A DNA stretch of 36,276 bases from an uncultured Verrucomicrobiales bacterium (GCA_905478925.1 CAJQKQ010000026.1:1-36276), one strand, 5' to 3'. Counted from the first letter of the stretch, positions 15,710 through 25,032 are shown. The notes: generated from the letters alone by a model not told the origin. Made by a program: numbers and translations.

Positions 15710-16699
15710 ATGCGTCGCCTCCTGACATCACTTTCGCTTGGTTTTGCGGTCGCCCTGATCCCGGCTTCGCTGCTTGCGTTCTCGCTCAATGCGAAGAAGG
15801 CGCCGGAGTCCGCGGAAGATTTGATGATGATACAGGAAGCCTTGCAGGCCGCGCTACCCAAGGCGAAGGCCGCAACGATTGGCATCGACCTTGGTGACGG
15901 CTCCGGCAGTGGGGTGATCGTTTCGAAAGACGGCCTGGTGATGACTGCGGCGCACGTTTCCGGCGGGGTGGGGAAGGATGTGGAGGTGGTCATGCCGGAC
16001 GGATCGAAGCTCAAGGCCGAGACGCTCGGGCTGATGGCCGAGACGGATGCGGCGCTGATCCAGATCACCGAGGAGAATCCGGATGGCGGGGATTTTCCTT
16101 TCGTGGAGGTGAACAAGACGGATGAAGCCAAACTCGGCGACTGGATTTTCTCGCTCGGTCATTCCGGCGGTTTTGATAAGGAGCGCGGGGTGGTGGTCAG
16201 GCTGGCGCGCCTGGTGCGGATGGCGAACACGACGATACAGACCGACGGGACGCTGATCGGCGGCGATTCCGGCGGGCCGCTGTTCGATATGGACGGGCGC
16301 TTGATCGGGATCCACTCGCGGGTCGGTCAGCGGCTTCCGGTGAACATGCATGTGCCGGTACGGGTTTTCCTGGATAGCTGGGATAAGATGTTGAAATCGG
16401 AATTCGTCGGCGAAGGACCTTTCGCAAAACAGGAGAAGAAAGGCAGCGGATTCCTCGGAGTGGCGACCAAGGGTGTGGAGGGCGGATTGGAAATCACGAA
16501 GGTGGGCAAGAAGACCCCTGCGGAGGAAGCCGGGCTGAAGGAGGGCGACCTGTTACACACGTTCAACGGCGAGAAACTGGAGACACGGGACGGGATGAAG
16601 GCGCTCTTGGCGGAAATGGCGGCCGGCGATAAACTGGCTTTGGAAATCACTCGCGATGGAAAAGATGAAACGATCGAACTCAAGCTTGGGAAGCGCTGA
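15710..16699 (+). CDS. HtrA/DegP-like serine protease with one PDZ domain
   Basis: This 329-residue envelope protease of the S1C family has a signal peptide at about 1-23. The full catalytic triad is visible: His82 (TAAHVSGG), Asp113 (ETDAALIQ) and Ser187 (GGDSGGPLFD). One PDZ domain follows at about 247-325 (FLGVATKG, then AGLKEGDLLHTFNGE). It probably degrades or refolds damaged secreted proteins. Its 3' end overlaps the start of a catalytically dead paralogue, so the two are co-expressed and may act as a pair. Confidence 0.9.
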   Translation: MRRLLTSLSLGFAVALIPASLLAFSLNAKKAPESAEDLMMIQEALQAALPKAKAATIGIDLGDGSGSGVIVSKDGLVMTAAHVSGGVGKDVEVVMPDGSKLKAETLGLMAETDAALIQITEENPDGGDFPFVEVNKTDEAKLGDWIFSLGHSGGFDKERGVVVRLARLVRMANTTIQTDGTLIGGDSGGPLFDMDGRLIGIHSRVGQRLPVNMHVPVRVFLDSWDKMLKSEFVGEGPFAKQEKKGSGFLGVATKGVEGGLEITKVGKKTPAEEAGLKEGDLLHTFNGEKLETRDGMKALLAEMAAGDKLALEITRDGKDETIELKLGKR

Positions 16700-17690
16700 G
16701 TTTCTGACGCGGCTGCTTGCCGCGCTGCTCTGCTTTGGCACTGCGTTCTCACAGCAGAGCCTGGAAACGGATTTTCGCACCACGGGAGCACGGGTGGTGG
16801 CGGTGTTTGAGCCGCAGCGCCAGGTGATCCAGCAATCGAGCGCTGTGATCTATCAGGGGCGCAAGGAGATCGCGTATGGTGTGGTTGTGTCCGCCGATGG
16901 CTATATCCTCACGAAGGCGAGCGAGGTCGAGGAGGTAAGCAACATCGTGGTGAGGGTGGATAAGAAGCTTTTCAAAGATGCCAAGGTGGTGGTGACGGAT
17001 GCGAATTGGGATGTTGCGCTGCTCAAGGTTGATGCGACGGAGCTTGTCCCTGTGATCTACGCGTCCGACAGCAAGCTCGATCAGGGCACCTGGGTTGTGG
17101 TCAACGGTGTGACAAGCCGGACGAGGCGCCGCGTTCTCGGCGGGGTGATCAGCGCGAAGGCGAGGGAGATTCCGGCGGCGGGCGGCCCGGCCTTGGGTGT
17201 TCAGCTCAAAACCGACGAGGATAGGCTCGAGGTGCAGGCTGTCAGCGAAGGGAGCGGCGCGGAGGAGGCCGGGATGAAGGAGGGCGATGTGATCACTTCG
17301 GTGGAAGGAAAAAAGGTCAAAGAGATCAAGGCGCTGGTCGAGTTGCTCAAGGAGAAGAAAGCAGGGGATGTCGTGAAGGTTTCCTTGAAAAGGGATGGCA
17401 AGAAAATCGAGCTCGATGTGAAACTTTCCGCAAAGGGCGAGCTTTTCGCCAACAAGAGCCGGAACGACCAGATGAGCGGCGACTATTCCAAGCGGCGGAG
17501 CGGATTCCCGCGCGTGATCCAGCACGACATACTCGGCGCGTCCGAGACGATGGGCGGGCCAGTCATCGATCTTGAAGGTCGCGTGGTGGGTATGAATATC
17601 GCCCGCGCCAACCGTGCGGAGACCTTCGCGATCCCTGTCGAGGAATTGAAGAATCTCGCCGAGGGAATGGTTGCGCAGGCGAGGAAATAA
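16656..17690 (+). CDS. HtrA-like pseudoprotease with a PDZ domain inserted in the protease fold
   Basis: This protein of up to 344 residues has a signal-type N-terminus (hydrophobic LLAALLCFGTAFSQ). The trypsin-like fold begins normally (GVVVSADGYILT), but the His position reads TKASEV and the Ser loop reads SETMGGPVID, with Met299 where Ser is expected. Only the Asp region (NWDVALLKV, Asp119) is kept. The PDZ domain (about 178-258, AGMKEGDVITSVEGKKV) sits before the Ser loop; normal HtrA has it after. The fold closes with GRVVGMNIAR and TFAIPVEEL. The start is uncertain: ATG at 16656 or 16665, both overlapping the active paralogue by about 40 bases. Loss of catalysis suggests a binding, regulatory or scaffolding role. 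Confidence 0.85.
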   Translation: MEKMKRSNSSLGSAEFLTRLLAALLCFGTAFSQQSLETDFRTTGARVVAVFEPQRQVIQQSSAVIYQGRKEIAYGVVVSADGYILTKASEVEEVSNIVVRVDKKLFKDAKVVVTDANWDVALLKVDATELVPVIYASDSKLDQGTWVVVNGVTSRTRRRVLGGVISAKAREIPAAGGPALGVQLKTDEDRLEVQAVSEGSGAEEAGMKEGDVITSVEGKKVKEIKALVELLKEKKAGDVVKVSLKRDGKKIELDVKLSAKGELFANKSRNDQMSGDYSKRRSGFPRVIQHDILGASETMGGPVIDLEGRVVGMNIARANRAETFAIPVEELKNLAEGMVAQARK

Positions 17691-17782
17691 GGTGTTGCTC
17701 TGCAGTTTTTTAACGGATCCCCCGTTCGATCTTGCCTCTTGCCATCCGCCGCCCCATTCCGGAACCTACCGCGCCGCGTGTT

Positions 17783-19165
17783 ATGCCCGATTCCGCCACT
17801 GAAGAGACCCTGCTGCTTGTCGATCCCGATCTGGATTTCCTGGATTGGGCAACGAAGCATCTTGCCGCAAAGGGGCTTAGGATCCTGCGCTGCGACGACG
17901 CAGGCAAGGCCATCAAGGTGATCGAGAAGACGCATGTGAACGTCGTGGTCTCTGCGGTGCTGCTGCAGCCTTTCGACGGGGTGGATCTGCTCGGACGCAT
18001 CCGCGCGCAGAGCCCGGATACGCTGGTGATCCTGACCACGGGTTTCCCGACAACCGGGCAGATCATCGAGGCTACGCAGAAGGGTGCACACGATGTTCTG
18101 AGAAAGGAGTCGCTGTCCTTCGAGCTCAGGCCGGTCGTGGAGTCTGCGTTGCAGACCGTTGAGGACAGGCGCAGCGCGGAGCGTCCCGCCGCCGAGATTC
18201 CGAGCATGGATGGACGGGTGAAGATCATCGGTGTTTCGCGGGCGCTGCAGGATGTGTTCAAGCTGGTGGGTCGGGTCGCGAGATCGGATGCGCCAGTCCT
18301 GATCTCCGGCGAGAGCGGAACAGGGAAGGAGCTGGTCGCAAAAGCGGTGCACGAGTACAGCCCGCGCAGGCAGCGGGAAATGATCACGATCAACTGCGGA
18401 GCGATCCCGGAGAACTTGCTGGAGAGCGAACTCTTCGGCCACGAGAAAGGCTCGTTCACCGGAGCGATCTCGCGCCGTGAGGGACGCTTCGAGCAGGCGG
18501 ACGGCGGGACGTTGTTCCTCGACGAGATCGGCGACATGCCGCTTTCCATTCAGGTGAAGCTGCTCCGGGTGCTGCAGGATGGGAGCTTCTCCCGAGTGGG
18601 GGCGAACGACATGCTCAAGACCGATGTGCGCATCGTGGCGGCGACGCACAAGAACCTCGCGGCGGAGGTCTCGGCAGGGCGTTTCCGTGAAGATCTTTTC
18701 TACCGGCTCAACGTCGTGGAGCTACGGATCCCGCCGCTGCGCGAAAGGCCGGAGGACATCCCCCTGCTGGCGGAGTATTTCCTGCAGCGCATCACCCGCA
18801 AGAACGGGATGGCACGCATCCGGATCTCGAGCGAGGCCACGGCCTCTCTTGTGACCCACCATTGGCCGGGAAATGTCCGTGAACTCGAGAACACTATGGC
18901 GCGTGCCTGTGCGCTGGCTTCGTCGCAGATCCTGCTCCCCGCCGACATACCCCTGGCGGCTGCGCCCGGACGAACTTCAGCTCTCGCGAATGGGCTCGAC
19001 CAGGTGATCAATTCCGCCCCGGCAGAGATGCCGTTGATGAGTTGGCTTTCCAAGCAGGTTGTCGGCCACTTGCTGGATCGTTCCGGTGGGGATCTCAAGG
19101 AGGCTGCGGCAGCTCTTGGCGTGGAGCTTGCTGAGGTGAAAAAAATCCTCGCCTCCAAGGATTGA
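17783..19165 (+). CDS. Sigma-54-dependent NtrC-family activator with a degenerate receiver domain
   Basis: This 460-residue transcription activator has a receiver domain at about 10-125, an AAA+ domain at about 145-380 and a weak Fis-type helix-turn-helix at the end. The AAA+ part is complete: Walker A GESGTGKE (176-183), GSFTGA (223-228, contacting sigma-54), Walker B GGTLFLDEIGDMP, and the arginine region FREDLFYRLNVVELRIPPLRER. In the receiver the acidic patch is partly kept (VDPDLD) and so is Lys108. The phosphorylated Asp is replaced: NVVVSAVLLQP has Ser57-Ala58 where an Asp is expected. The ATG at 17783 is preferred over an upstream TTG. No histidine kinase is nearby, so control may be phosphorylation-independent. 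Confidence 0.9.
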   Translation: MPDSATEETLLLVDPDLDFLDWATKHLAAKGLRILRCDDAGKAIKVIEKTHVNVVVSAVLLQPFDGVDLLGRIRAQSPDTLVILTTGFPTTGQIIEATQKGAHDVLRKESLSFELRPVVESALQTVEDRRSAERPAAEIPSMDGRVKIIGVSRALQDVFKLVGRVARSDAPVLISGESGTGKELVAKAVHEYSPRRQREMITINCGAIPENLLESELFGHEKGSFTGAISRREGRFEQADGGTLFLDEIGDMPLSIQVKLLRVLQDGSFSRVGANDMLKTDVRIVAATHKNLAAEVSAGRFREDLFYRLNVVELRIPPLRERPEDIPLLAEYFLQRITRKNGMARIRISSEATASLVTHHWPGNVRELENTMARACALASSQILLPADIPLAAAPGRTSALANGLDQVINSAPAEMPLMSWLSKQVVGHLLDRSGGDLKEAAAALGVELAEVKKILASKD

Positions 19166-19166
19166 T

Positions 19167-19417
19167 ATGCTTCACCACATTGATCATCCCCTGATCTCCG
19201 CCGAGCTGACCCGTGCGAGGGTCCGGATTGCCCGAACCATGAGTTCCGCCAACGGGTAAGGCGCATCGCCTCGCTGATGGCGGCTCCGGAAGGCATCGCC
19301 ACCCTCAAGGCCGCCCGCCGTGCCATCGATTCCTTCTGGCAAACCCACCTCCTTGAAATCCCGTCCAGCGAAACCTACAGGCACTGGAAAGGTAGATGCG
19401 AGACTCTCTTCCCGTGA
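19167..19417 (+). pseudogene. upp: Collapsed relic resembling uracil phosphoribosyltransferase
   Basis: An ATG one base after the activator stop opens MLHHIDHPLISAELTRAR, which resembles the conserved start of Upp (HPL, LTR.R). The frame then shifts by one base near 19222-19232. It continues as PNHEFRQRVRRIASLMA, matching the next Upp segment (EFR..V..IA.LMA), and jumps directly to APEGIATLKAA, which matches the Upp segment AAPEGIAAL about 100 residues further on. The next bases, in another frame, give a possible echo of the PGLGDAGDR end (PTGTGKVDAR). Upp has about 210 residues, so the central catalytic part is gone. The match is from memory of the family and remains to be tested. Confidence 0.55.
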
Positions 19418-19721
19418 AATGAAGCCTTCGGATTTTCTCTATTTGAAAGTTGTTGCGCGCTTGGGGAGCTGCGGGTAGTTTGACGGCCTACTGCTGTGTT
19501 CGACTAGTTTGGTAGCTAGCCCGGACCGATGTGATTATAACGGGGTCATTCATCCGACCGGCCATTGTCATGCCTTCTCAGGAAGACATGCAACCCATCG
19601 GACGACCCCACCTCTTGAGCGACCGGAACGTGGCTTTTAGCTCCAAGGACGGCACAGCGGTTACCACTTTTTTGCGGGAGGGGTTGAATAAATCCTCCGA
19701 TGGCCCACGTTTAGGTCACAG
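19418..19721. other. Intergenic stretch before the large secreted repeat protein
   Basis: About 300 bases without a convincing gene. A 64-codon frame (19531-19725) overlaps the next gene and has no family resemblance or ribosome-binding site, so it is not called. The stretch probably includes the promoter of the gene at 19722 and further debris of the preceding relic. No strong hairpin or repeat is seen. Confidence 0.5.
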
Positions 19722-22337
19722 ATGAAGGCTCCAGTTTTGATGATTCTTGCCGGCGTAGTCGCCTTGCGCGCCGCGGATGCCCCGAAAGTCGATGCTCCGC
19801 ATTTCGGCGATATGATACGGGAACTTTCCTCGGACTCCTTCCAGGCGCGTGAGAAGGCGACGAGAGATCTCTGGGATATCGGCCGTGACGCGCTGGAGGA
19901 TCTGCGTGAGGCAAGCCGCTCCGACGACCCCGAGATGGCGATCCGCGCCACGGCTGTGCTTGAGAAAATCGAGCTGAGGATCACCCCCGAAACACCCGAG
20001 GTGATCCTGGAACTGATCCGCAAGTATCGTGTGTTGCCACAGAACCAAAAGGTAAATTCCCTCAACGAGCTGAAACGCAGGAAGGCGTATTTTCAGGTGC
20101 TCAAGCTGTTTTCGATGGATGGGCGACCTGAGGAGTTGACCGCGGCTGTCCGCGGTGTGGCGATTGCAGGCGCCCGCCAGGCGATTGCTGCGGAAGATCC
20201 GGATACGGCGTTGGAGTTGCTTTGGATGTCCGCGAACGAACCGAACGACCTGATGGCGCTGGCATGCGCATACCGTAGCATGGGCATGCTCGGCGACGGT
20301 AAGGAAGATCCCCCGGCGCCGGAAAACGTCCCGACTGAGGTTTGGAAAATTACACTGCTGCGGGCGCAAGGCGATATTGCCACCGCCGCGAAACTTGCCG
20401 GAGAATCGAACCAGTTGGCGCTCCAGGCGGGTATGAATGTGCTTTTGGGGGATCCGACGCTGTGGCTGCGGCAGAACGGTTTCGGGGATAGGAGCCTACG
20501 CGCCCTCGATGCCTATGCCGACATTGCGCTGACACGCTGGGAGGGCGGAAAGCCGAAGGAATCGGACTTCGCACCGCTGCTCGCGCTCCTCGGAGCCCGC
20601 GATGCGGATGATCGTGATCAGGCGATGTCATCACTGGCTGCGCTGGGCAGGCTTTCCAGGGTGGAGAAGGAGCAGGTAAAGGAGGATTCTGAACTGGGCT
20701 TCCAGTATTACCTGACGCAGGAAAGGGTTGCCGAAGCTCTGGAGACCATCGGACTTGATCCCGAGAAGCCGGATTACAATGCCTGGGTGGCGGAACGTTT
20801 CAAATGGATGATCACTGGAGGTGGTGATGGGGAGGACAACACCGAACCCCCGGATTCCCAGCTCCGGATGCTCGCCGGGTTCATGGAGCAGAGAGGGATG
20901 GAGGCGGAATTCAACGCGGCGTTTGCGATGCCGCTGGCGGAGCTTGCGAAAACCGATGAGGAAGAGTTTCTCGAATTTCTGAGTCTCTTGTTCCAGTCCG
21001 GGCTGGCAGCCCCCGAATTTGCTTTCGCCCGCGGTGCCGCCTGGGCTGGCGAAGACGAACAGCGCTGGAGCCAGTTATTTTCCGTTTCCTTCGGCGAGGA
21101 GGAAGAGACGCTGGCGTGGCTCGCTTGGATACGGGAAATCGAGCCCGGCATCGGTTCTGCCGATACCATGAGAGCGATGATGGCTTTGTTCGCCCTCGGC
21201 TCGGATCCCGGACATTTGCGTGGCAAATGGATGGCCAATTTTTGGGAGGCTGTGGAGAAAATCCCGGACGGCGAGAAGGAGCCGTATATCCGCCGAATCA
21301 TGGGACTGGCTGTTGCCATGAACGATGTCAGTAACGCCCTCAAGGCTCGCGACAGGCTGGAGCAGGCGGACAGGGATTCGGCGGTGTGGGCTTCGCTCAG
21401 CCAATACCTGAGCGCTGCCGGACGCTGGAAGGAGGCGTCCGAAGTGCTCTCGAAAGGGCGCAAAACGGTGAGCCGTTCCCCGGAGTATCATGCACTTCTT
21501 GCTGCGACCCTGCGCAAGGCCGGATTCGAGAAACGTGCCGAAGAACATGACGCTTGGGTGGAGAGGCTTGCTCTCGGTTTCGCTCCGAGTTGCAACAGAA
21601 TCGGCGACTACTACGTATATGGAGGCGACCGCGAACGTGCCGAGAAGTGGTATCGACGGGCGGCCTTCCAGGCTGACATCATGGGCGGCGAGTTCGTTGC
21701 TGTACTGGACAGCTACGCGCAGTCCATGCTCGGAAAAGGGGAGTGGGGCGTGGCCGCTTCTTGCTATGAGGCGCTCACGCAGGTGTATGTCAGCCAGAGA
21801 TATTCAGGCGGCGTGATTTCCGTTTACTCGAAAGCAAGGCTGTCTGCAGATCTCGCGAAGGCGCTCGAGGTGTTGCCGGACGATAGGCAGCGTGCAATCG
21901 ATATGCTGGATGGTATCCATCGGATTTTCGCCACCGACGGGGTGCTGGCCGACGACTTTTTCCCGCTGGTGAAAAAGGCGGGACTCGAAAAGGAACTGGA
22001 TCGCTGGTTCGGCAAATCATGGGGCGCAATATCGTCAGTTCTCGAACGGTTCCCAGATTCCGATAACACGAAAAATACGGCGGCGTGGCTGGCCTCCCGG
22101 GCAGGCAAGCGCCTGGCGGAAGCCGAGAAATATTTAAGAACCGCGCTCGAGCGGAACCCGGATCAGGCCGCCTACCTCGACACGATGGCGGAGCTTCATT
22201 TCGCGAAGGGAGACCGCAAGGGTGCCGTGGAGTGGTCGGACCGGGCGCTCCTCCGTTATCCTCTCACTTCGCTCCCTTACGACGTGATGATACGCAAGCA
22301 GCATGAGCGTTTCCGCAACGACCCGTTGCCGCAATAG
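19722..22337 (+). CDS. Large secreted HEAT/TPR-like repeat protein of unknown function
   Basis: This is an 871-residue protein with a short signal peptide (about 1-18, LMILAGVVALRAADA). A HEAT-like part at about 30-90 (FQAREKATRDLWDIGRDALE, then DDPEMAIRATAVLEKI) is followed by many helical pairs. At the end clear TPR units appear, such as GDRERAEKWYRRAAF, AEKYLRTALERNPDQAAYLDTMAELHFAKGD and RKGAVEWSDRALLRYP. Such proteins are common in this phylum and usually mediate protein contacts in the envelope. Nothing in it points to enzymatic activity. It stands alone between intergenic gaps. Confidence 0.8.
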   Translation: MKAPVLMILAGVVALRAADAPKVDAPHFGDMIRELSSDSFQAREKATRDLWDIGRDALEDLREASRSDDPEMAIRATAVLEKIELRITPETPEVILELIRKYRVLPQNQKVNSLNELKRRKAYFQVLKLFSMDGRPEELTAAVRGVAIAGARQAIAAEDPDTALELLWMSANEPNDLMALACAYRSMGMLGDGKEDPPAPENVPTEVWKITLLRAQGDIATAAKLAGESNQLALQAGMNVLLGDPTLWLRQNGFGDRSLRALDAYADIALTRWEGGKPKESDFAPLLALLGARDADDRDQAMSSLAALGRLSRVEKEQVKEDSELGFQYYLTQERVAEALETIGLDPEKPDYNAWVAERFKWMITGGGDGEDNTEPPDSQLRMLAGFMEQRGMEAEFNAAFAMPLAELAKTDEEEFLEFLSLLFQSGLAAPEFAFARGAAWAGEDEQRWSQLFSVSFGEEEETLAWLAWIREIEPGIGSADTMRAMMALFALGSDPGHLRGKWMANFWEAVEKIPDGEKEPYIRRIMGLAVAMNDVSNALKARDRLEQADRDSAVWASLSQYLSAAGRWKEASEVLSKGRKTVSRSPEYHALLAATLRKAGFEKRAEEHDAWVERLALGFAPSCNRIGDYYVYGGDRERAEKWYRRAAFQADIMGGEFVAVLDSYAQSMLGKGEWGVAASCYEALTQVYVSQRYSGGVISVYSKARLSADLAKALEVLPDDRQRAIDMLDGIHRIFATDGVLADDFFPLVKKAGLEKELDRWFGKSWGAISSVLERFPDSDNTKNTAAWLASRAGKRLAEAEKYLRTALERNPDQAAYLDTMAELHFAKGDRKGAVEWSDRALLRYPLTSLPYDVMIRKQHERFRNDPLPQ

Positions 22338-22567
22338 CTGTAGCGTCTTTCAGCTAAGGAGCTCCTCAGAAATAACCATGCTATTTCCACTTGCTCTCAA
22401 CTCAGTCATCTGCGTTCAAATTTCCTTCGAGTAGCCCACTACACAAAGAAAGTTCTGCCTTGCTGCCGAAGCTGATTTCTACGCGGAAATGACACATTTA
22501 TTTTTTCGCGACTCCTAACCTCAGTTTTTGGTTGTTTGCGCAGCGAAAAAGGGACATTCCACGTTGT
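22338..22567. other. Intergenic gap before the YmdB-type gene
   Basis: About 230 bases, AT-richer than the flanks. No gene is supported, and no perfect long hairpin is seen. It must contain the end signal of the repeat-protein gene and a promoter for the phosphoesterase gene, but no box can be assigned with confidence. Confidence 0.4.
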
Positions 22568-23404
22568 ATGAGCGAGCAATCAGACGGTGAGACGATACGC
22601 ATTCTTTTCCTCGGCGATATCGTCGGTGAGCCGGGGCGCAAGGCGGTCATCGGCGGACTTGCGGAAATAAGAAGGCAGCACGCCATCGATTTTGTGATCG
22701 CGAACGGCGAGAATTCCGCCGGTGGGCGCGGCATCACACCGAAGATCGCGATTGATCTGCTGCGTGCCGGGGTCGCGGTCGTGACCACCGGGGATCACGT
22801 ATGGGATCAGAAGGACATCGTTGATTATTTCCCCACCGAGCCACGCCTGTTGCGGCCTATCAATTATCCGGATGGAACACCGGGTAACGGCAGCGTGGTG
22901 CTGGAGACTTCCAAGGGCAAGGTGGCGGTCATGCAAGCGCAGGGCAGGAGTTTCATGCAGCCGCCGCTGGAAAACCCGTTCCTTGCCGTCGAGGCGGAGG
23001 TAACAAGGCTCAGGGCGGACGGGGTCAGTGTGATCGTCCTTGATTTCCACGCGGAGACAACCTCCGAGAAAATCGCGATGGGTCGTATGCTTGATGGCAG
23101 CGTATCGCTGGTCGTCGGCACCCACACTCACGTCCAGACCGCAGACGAAACGGTGTTTCCGGGCGGAACCGGATACCTCACGGATGCTGGGATGTGTGGC
23201 CCTCTGGATTCGGTGCTCGGGCGCAATATCGAATCGGTATTGTGGCGTTTCCGCTCCGGTATGCCGACCCGTTTTCCCGTTGCGAAAGGCCCGGTGAAAC
23301 TATGCGGAGTGATCGTCGAATTGGACATATCCAGCGGCCGTTGCCTGGATATCGTCAGATTCACGCAGGAAATAGCTGAAAACGAGACGGAAACGGCCCT
23401 TTGA
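22568..23404 (+). CDS. YmdB/TIGR00282-family metallophosphoesterase
   Basis: This 278-residue calcineurin-like phosphoesterase of the YmdB group acts in Firmicutes on cyclic nucleotides and influences RNA turnover and developmental choices. Metal-site motifs are visible: FLGDIVGEPGR (Asp), ANGENSAGGRG (Asn and Glu), TTGDHVWD (Asp-His), VLDFHAETTSEK (His) and VVGTHTHVQTADE (two His). The start at ATG 22568 (MSEQSDGE) gives typical length, although a longer non-ATG frame exists. It is followed by the tRNA-Thr/tuf promoter region, so it is likely a single-gene unit. Confidence 0.9.
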   Translation: MSEQSDGETIRILFLGDIVGEPGRKAVIGGLAEIRRQHAIDFVIANGENSAGGRGITPKIAIDLLRAGVAVVTTGDHVWDQKDIVDYFPTEPRLLRPINYPDGTPGNGSVVLETSKGKVAVMQAQGRSFMQPPLENPFLAVEAEVTRLRADGVSVIVLDFHAETTSEKIAMGRMLDGSVSLVVGTHTHVQTADETVFPGGTGYLTDAGMCGPLDSVLGRNIESVLWRFRSGMPTRFPVAKGPVKLCGVIVELDISSGRCLDIVRFTQEIAENETETAL

Positions 23405-23466
23405 AGCGCTCGGAAACCCGTAAAACAAAGGGATTCGAGGAAAGTGATAAAAAGACCATATTTTTT

Positions 23467-23494
23467 TTGACAGAGGGGCGCGAATTGTTACTGT
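23467..23494 (+). promoter_or_regulatory. Strong stable-RNA-type promoter for tRNA-Thr/tuf
   Basis: A consensus -35 box TTGACA (23467-23472) is followed after 16 bases by TACTGT (23489-23494). A T-rich run lies upstream and a GC-rich discriminator (CCGCCCGC) lies downstream. The -35 match, the upstream T-run and the GC-rich discriminator are what is expected of growth-rate-controlled promoters of stable RNA and translation genes. It lies about 115 bases ahead of tRNA-Thr. Confidence 0.65.
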
Positions 23495-23608
23495 CCGCCC
23501 GCTCTTCCCCACATGCAGTCAGGGGTGCCGCGCTCGGTCTCGGGTCAAGCCAAGACAGGTCGCGGTTCTTTTGTCGGTATCAAGGATGAGCTCACAACAA
23601 TCCAGATT

Positions 23609-23683
<75 letters not shown>

Positions 23684-23731
23684 GGAAACACACGAACATC
23701 TCTCAAACGTCTCAGCGAAACCACAACGATT

Positions 23732-24916
23732 ATGGCCAAAGAACAATTCCAACGCAACAAGCCGCACGTAAACATCGGCACCATCGGTCACGTCGACCAC
23801 GGCAAGACCACCCTCACCGCAGCGATTACTAATACGCTTGCTGATAAGGGTTTCGCCGAGAAACAATCCTATGCTGACATCGACGCCGCTCCCGAGGAGC
23901 GCGAACGCGGTATCACCATCAACACCGCACACGTTGAGTATGAGACGGAAAAGCGCCACTATGCGCACGTCGATTGCCCCGGCCACGCCGACTACGTGAA
24001 GAACATGATCACCGGCGCCGCGCAGATGGACGGAGGTATCCTTGTTGTCTCCGCAGCTGATGGCCCGATGCCACAGACTCGTGAGCACATCCTGCTTGCC
24101 CGCCAGGTCGGTGTCCCCGCTCTTGTTGTGTTCATGAACAAAGTCGACCTCGTCGACGATGACGAACTCCTTGAACTCGTTGAAATGGAAATCCGCGATC
24201 TCCTTTCTTCCTACGACTTCCCGGGTGACGATATCCCTATCGTTGCCGGTTCCGCTGTGAAAGCGCTCGAGGGCGATGCCGACCATCAAGCGAACGTCAT
24301 GAAACTCATGGATGCAGTCGATTCCTACATCCCTGAGCCTGAGCGTCCGGTCGACAAGACCTTCCTCATGCCAATCGAGGATGTGTTCTCAATTGAAGGT
24401 CGCGGAACGGTCTGCACCGGCCGTGTCGAGCGAGGTATCATCCACAAGATGGAGGAAGTCGAAATTGTCGGCATCCGCGACACCCAGAAGACCACCGTCA
24501 CGGACATCGAAATGTTCCGCAAGCTTCTCGACGAAGGTCGTGCAGGTGACAACGTCGGACTCCTCGTCCGTGGCCTCAAGAAAACCGACGTCGAGCGCGG
24601 TCAGGTCATGGCCAAGCCGGGCACGGTCAAAGGTCACACGATCTTCAAATCCGAGATCTACGTCCTTTCTAAGGAAGAGGGTGGCCGCCACACTCCGTTC
24701 TTCTCGAACTACCGTCCTCAGTTCTACTTCCGCACGACCGACGTCACCGGCAGCATCAAGCTCCCCGAGGGAGTCGAGATGGTGATGCCAGGCGATAACA
24801 TCAGCCTCGAAGTCGAACTCATCAACCCAATCGCCATGGAGCCAACCATGCGTTTCGCAATCCGCGAAGGTGGCCGTACCGTCGGTGCTGGCCGCGTGGG
24901 TGAGATCATCAAGTAA
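23732..24916 (+). CDS. tuf: Elongation factor Tu
   Basis: This 394-residue GTPase carries aminoacyl-tRNA to the ribosome. G1 is [11 protein letters not shown], the effector region is [16 protein letters not shown]3 is [13 protein letters not shown]4 is NKVDLVDDD and G5 is GSAVKALEG. Domains 2 and 3 follow and end in GRVGEIIK. The ATG at 23732 ([16 protein letters not shown]) fits the universal start; an in-frame upstream start would lie inside the tRNA. It is transcribed with tRNA-Thr and followed by two hairpins. Confidence 0.98.
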   Translation: MAKEQFQRNKPHVNIGTIGHVDHGKTTLTAAITNTLADKGFAEKQSYADIDAAPEERERGITINTAHVEYETEKRHYAHVDCPGHADYVKNMITGAAQMDGGILVVSAADGPMPQTREHILLARQVGVPALVVFMNKVDLVDDDELLELVEMEIRDLLSSYDFPGDDIPIVAGSAVKALEGDADHQANVMKLMDAVDSYIPEPERPVDKTFLMPIEDVFSIEGRGTVCTGRVERGIIHKMEEVEIVGIRDTQKTTVTDIEMFRKLLDEGRAGDNVGLLVRGLKKTDVERGQVMAKPGTVKGHTIFKSEIYVLSKEEGGRHTPFFSNYRPQFYFRTTDVTGSIKLPEGVEMVMPGDNISLEVELINPIAMEPTMRFAIREGGRTVGAGRVGEIIK

Positions 24917-24935
24917 AGTCAAACAGAAGGCAGCA

Positions 24936-24955
24936 CAGGGAACTTCGGTTCCCTG
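24936..24955 (+). terminator. UUCG-capped hairpin after tuf
   Basis: CAGGGAAC and GTTCCCTG form a perfect 8-base-pair stem closed by the very stable TTCG tetraloop, 20 bases after the tuf stop. No T-run follows directly. It probably protects the tuf mRNA end or assists the stronger hairpin 15 bases later. Confidence 0.6.
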
Positions 24956-24970
24956 CGCGCCAAGCACTTG

Positions 24971-25000
24971 GGGCACCCCGCCAAACGGGGTGCCCTTAAG
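24971..25000 (+). terminator. Intrinsic-type terminator between tuf and tRNA-Trp
   Basis: GGGCACCCCG (24971-24980) and CGGGGTGCCC (24986-24995) pair perfectly over 10 bases around a 5-base CCAAA loop, followed by a weak TTAAGTTG tail. It separates the tRNA-Thr/tuf unit from the tRNA-Trp/secE/nusG unit. The short T-stretch suggests partial read-through. Confidence 0.7.
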
Positions 25001-25032
25001 TTGCCTCAAAGCCTAACATTTTCCGAAATAAC

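Noticed and set aside
19531..19725. A 64-codon + strand frame before the secreted repeat protein
   Set aside because: No family resemblance or ribosome-binding site, and it overlaps the next start; probably chance.
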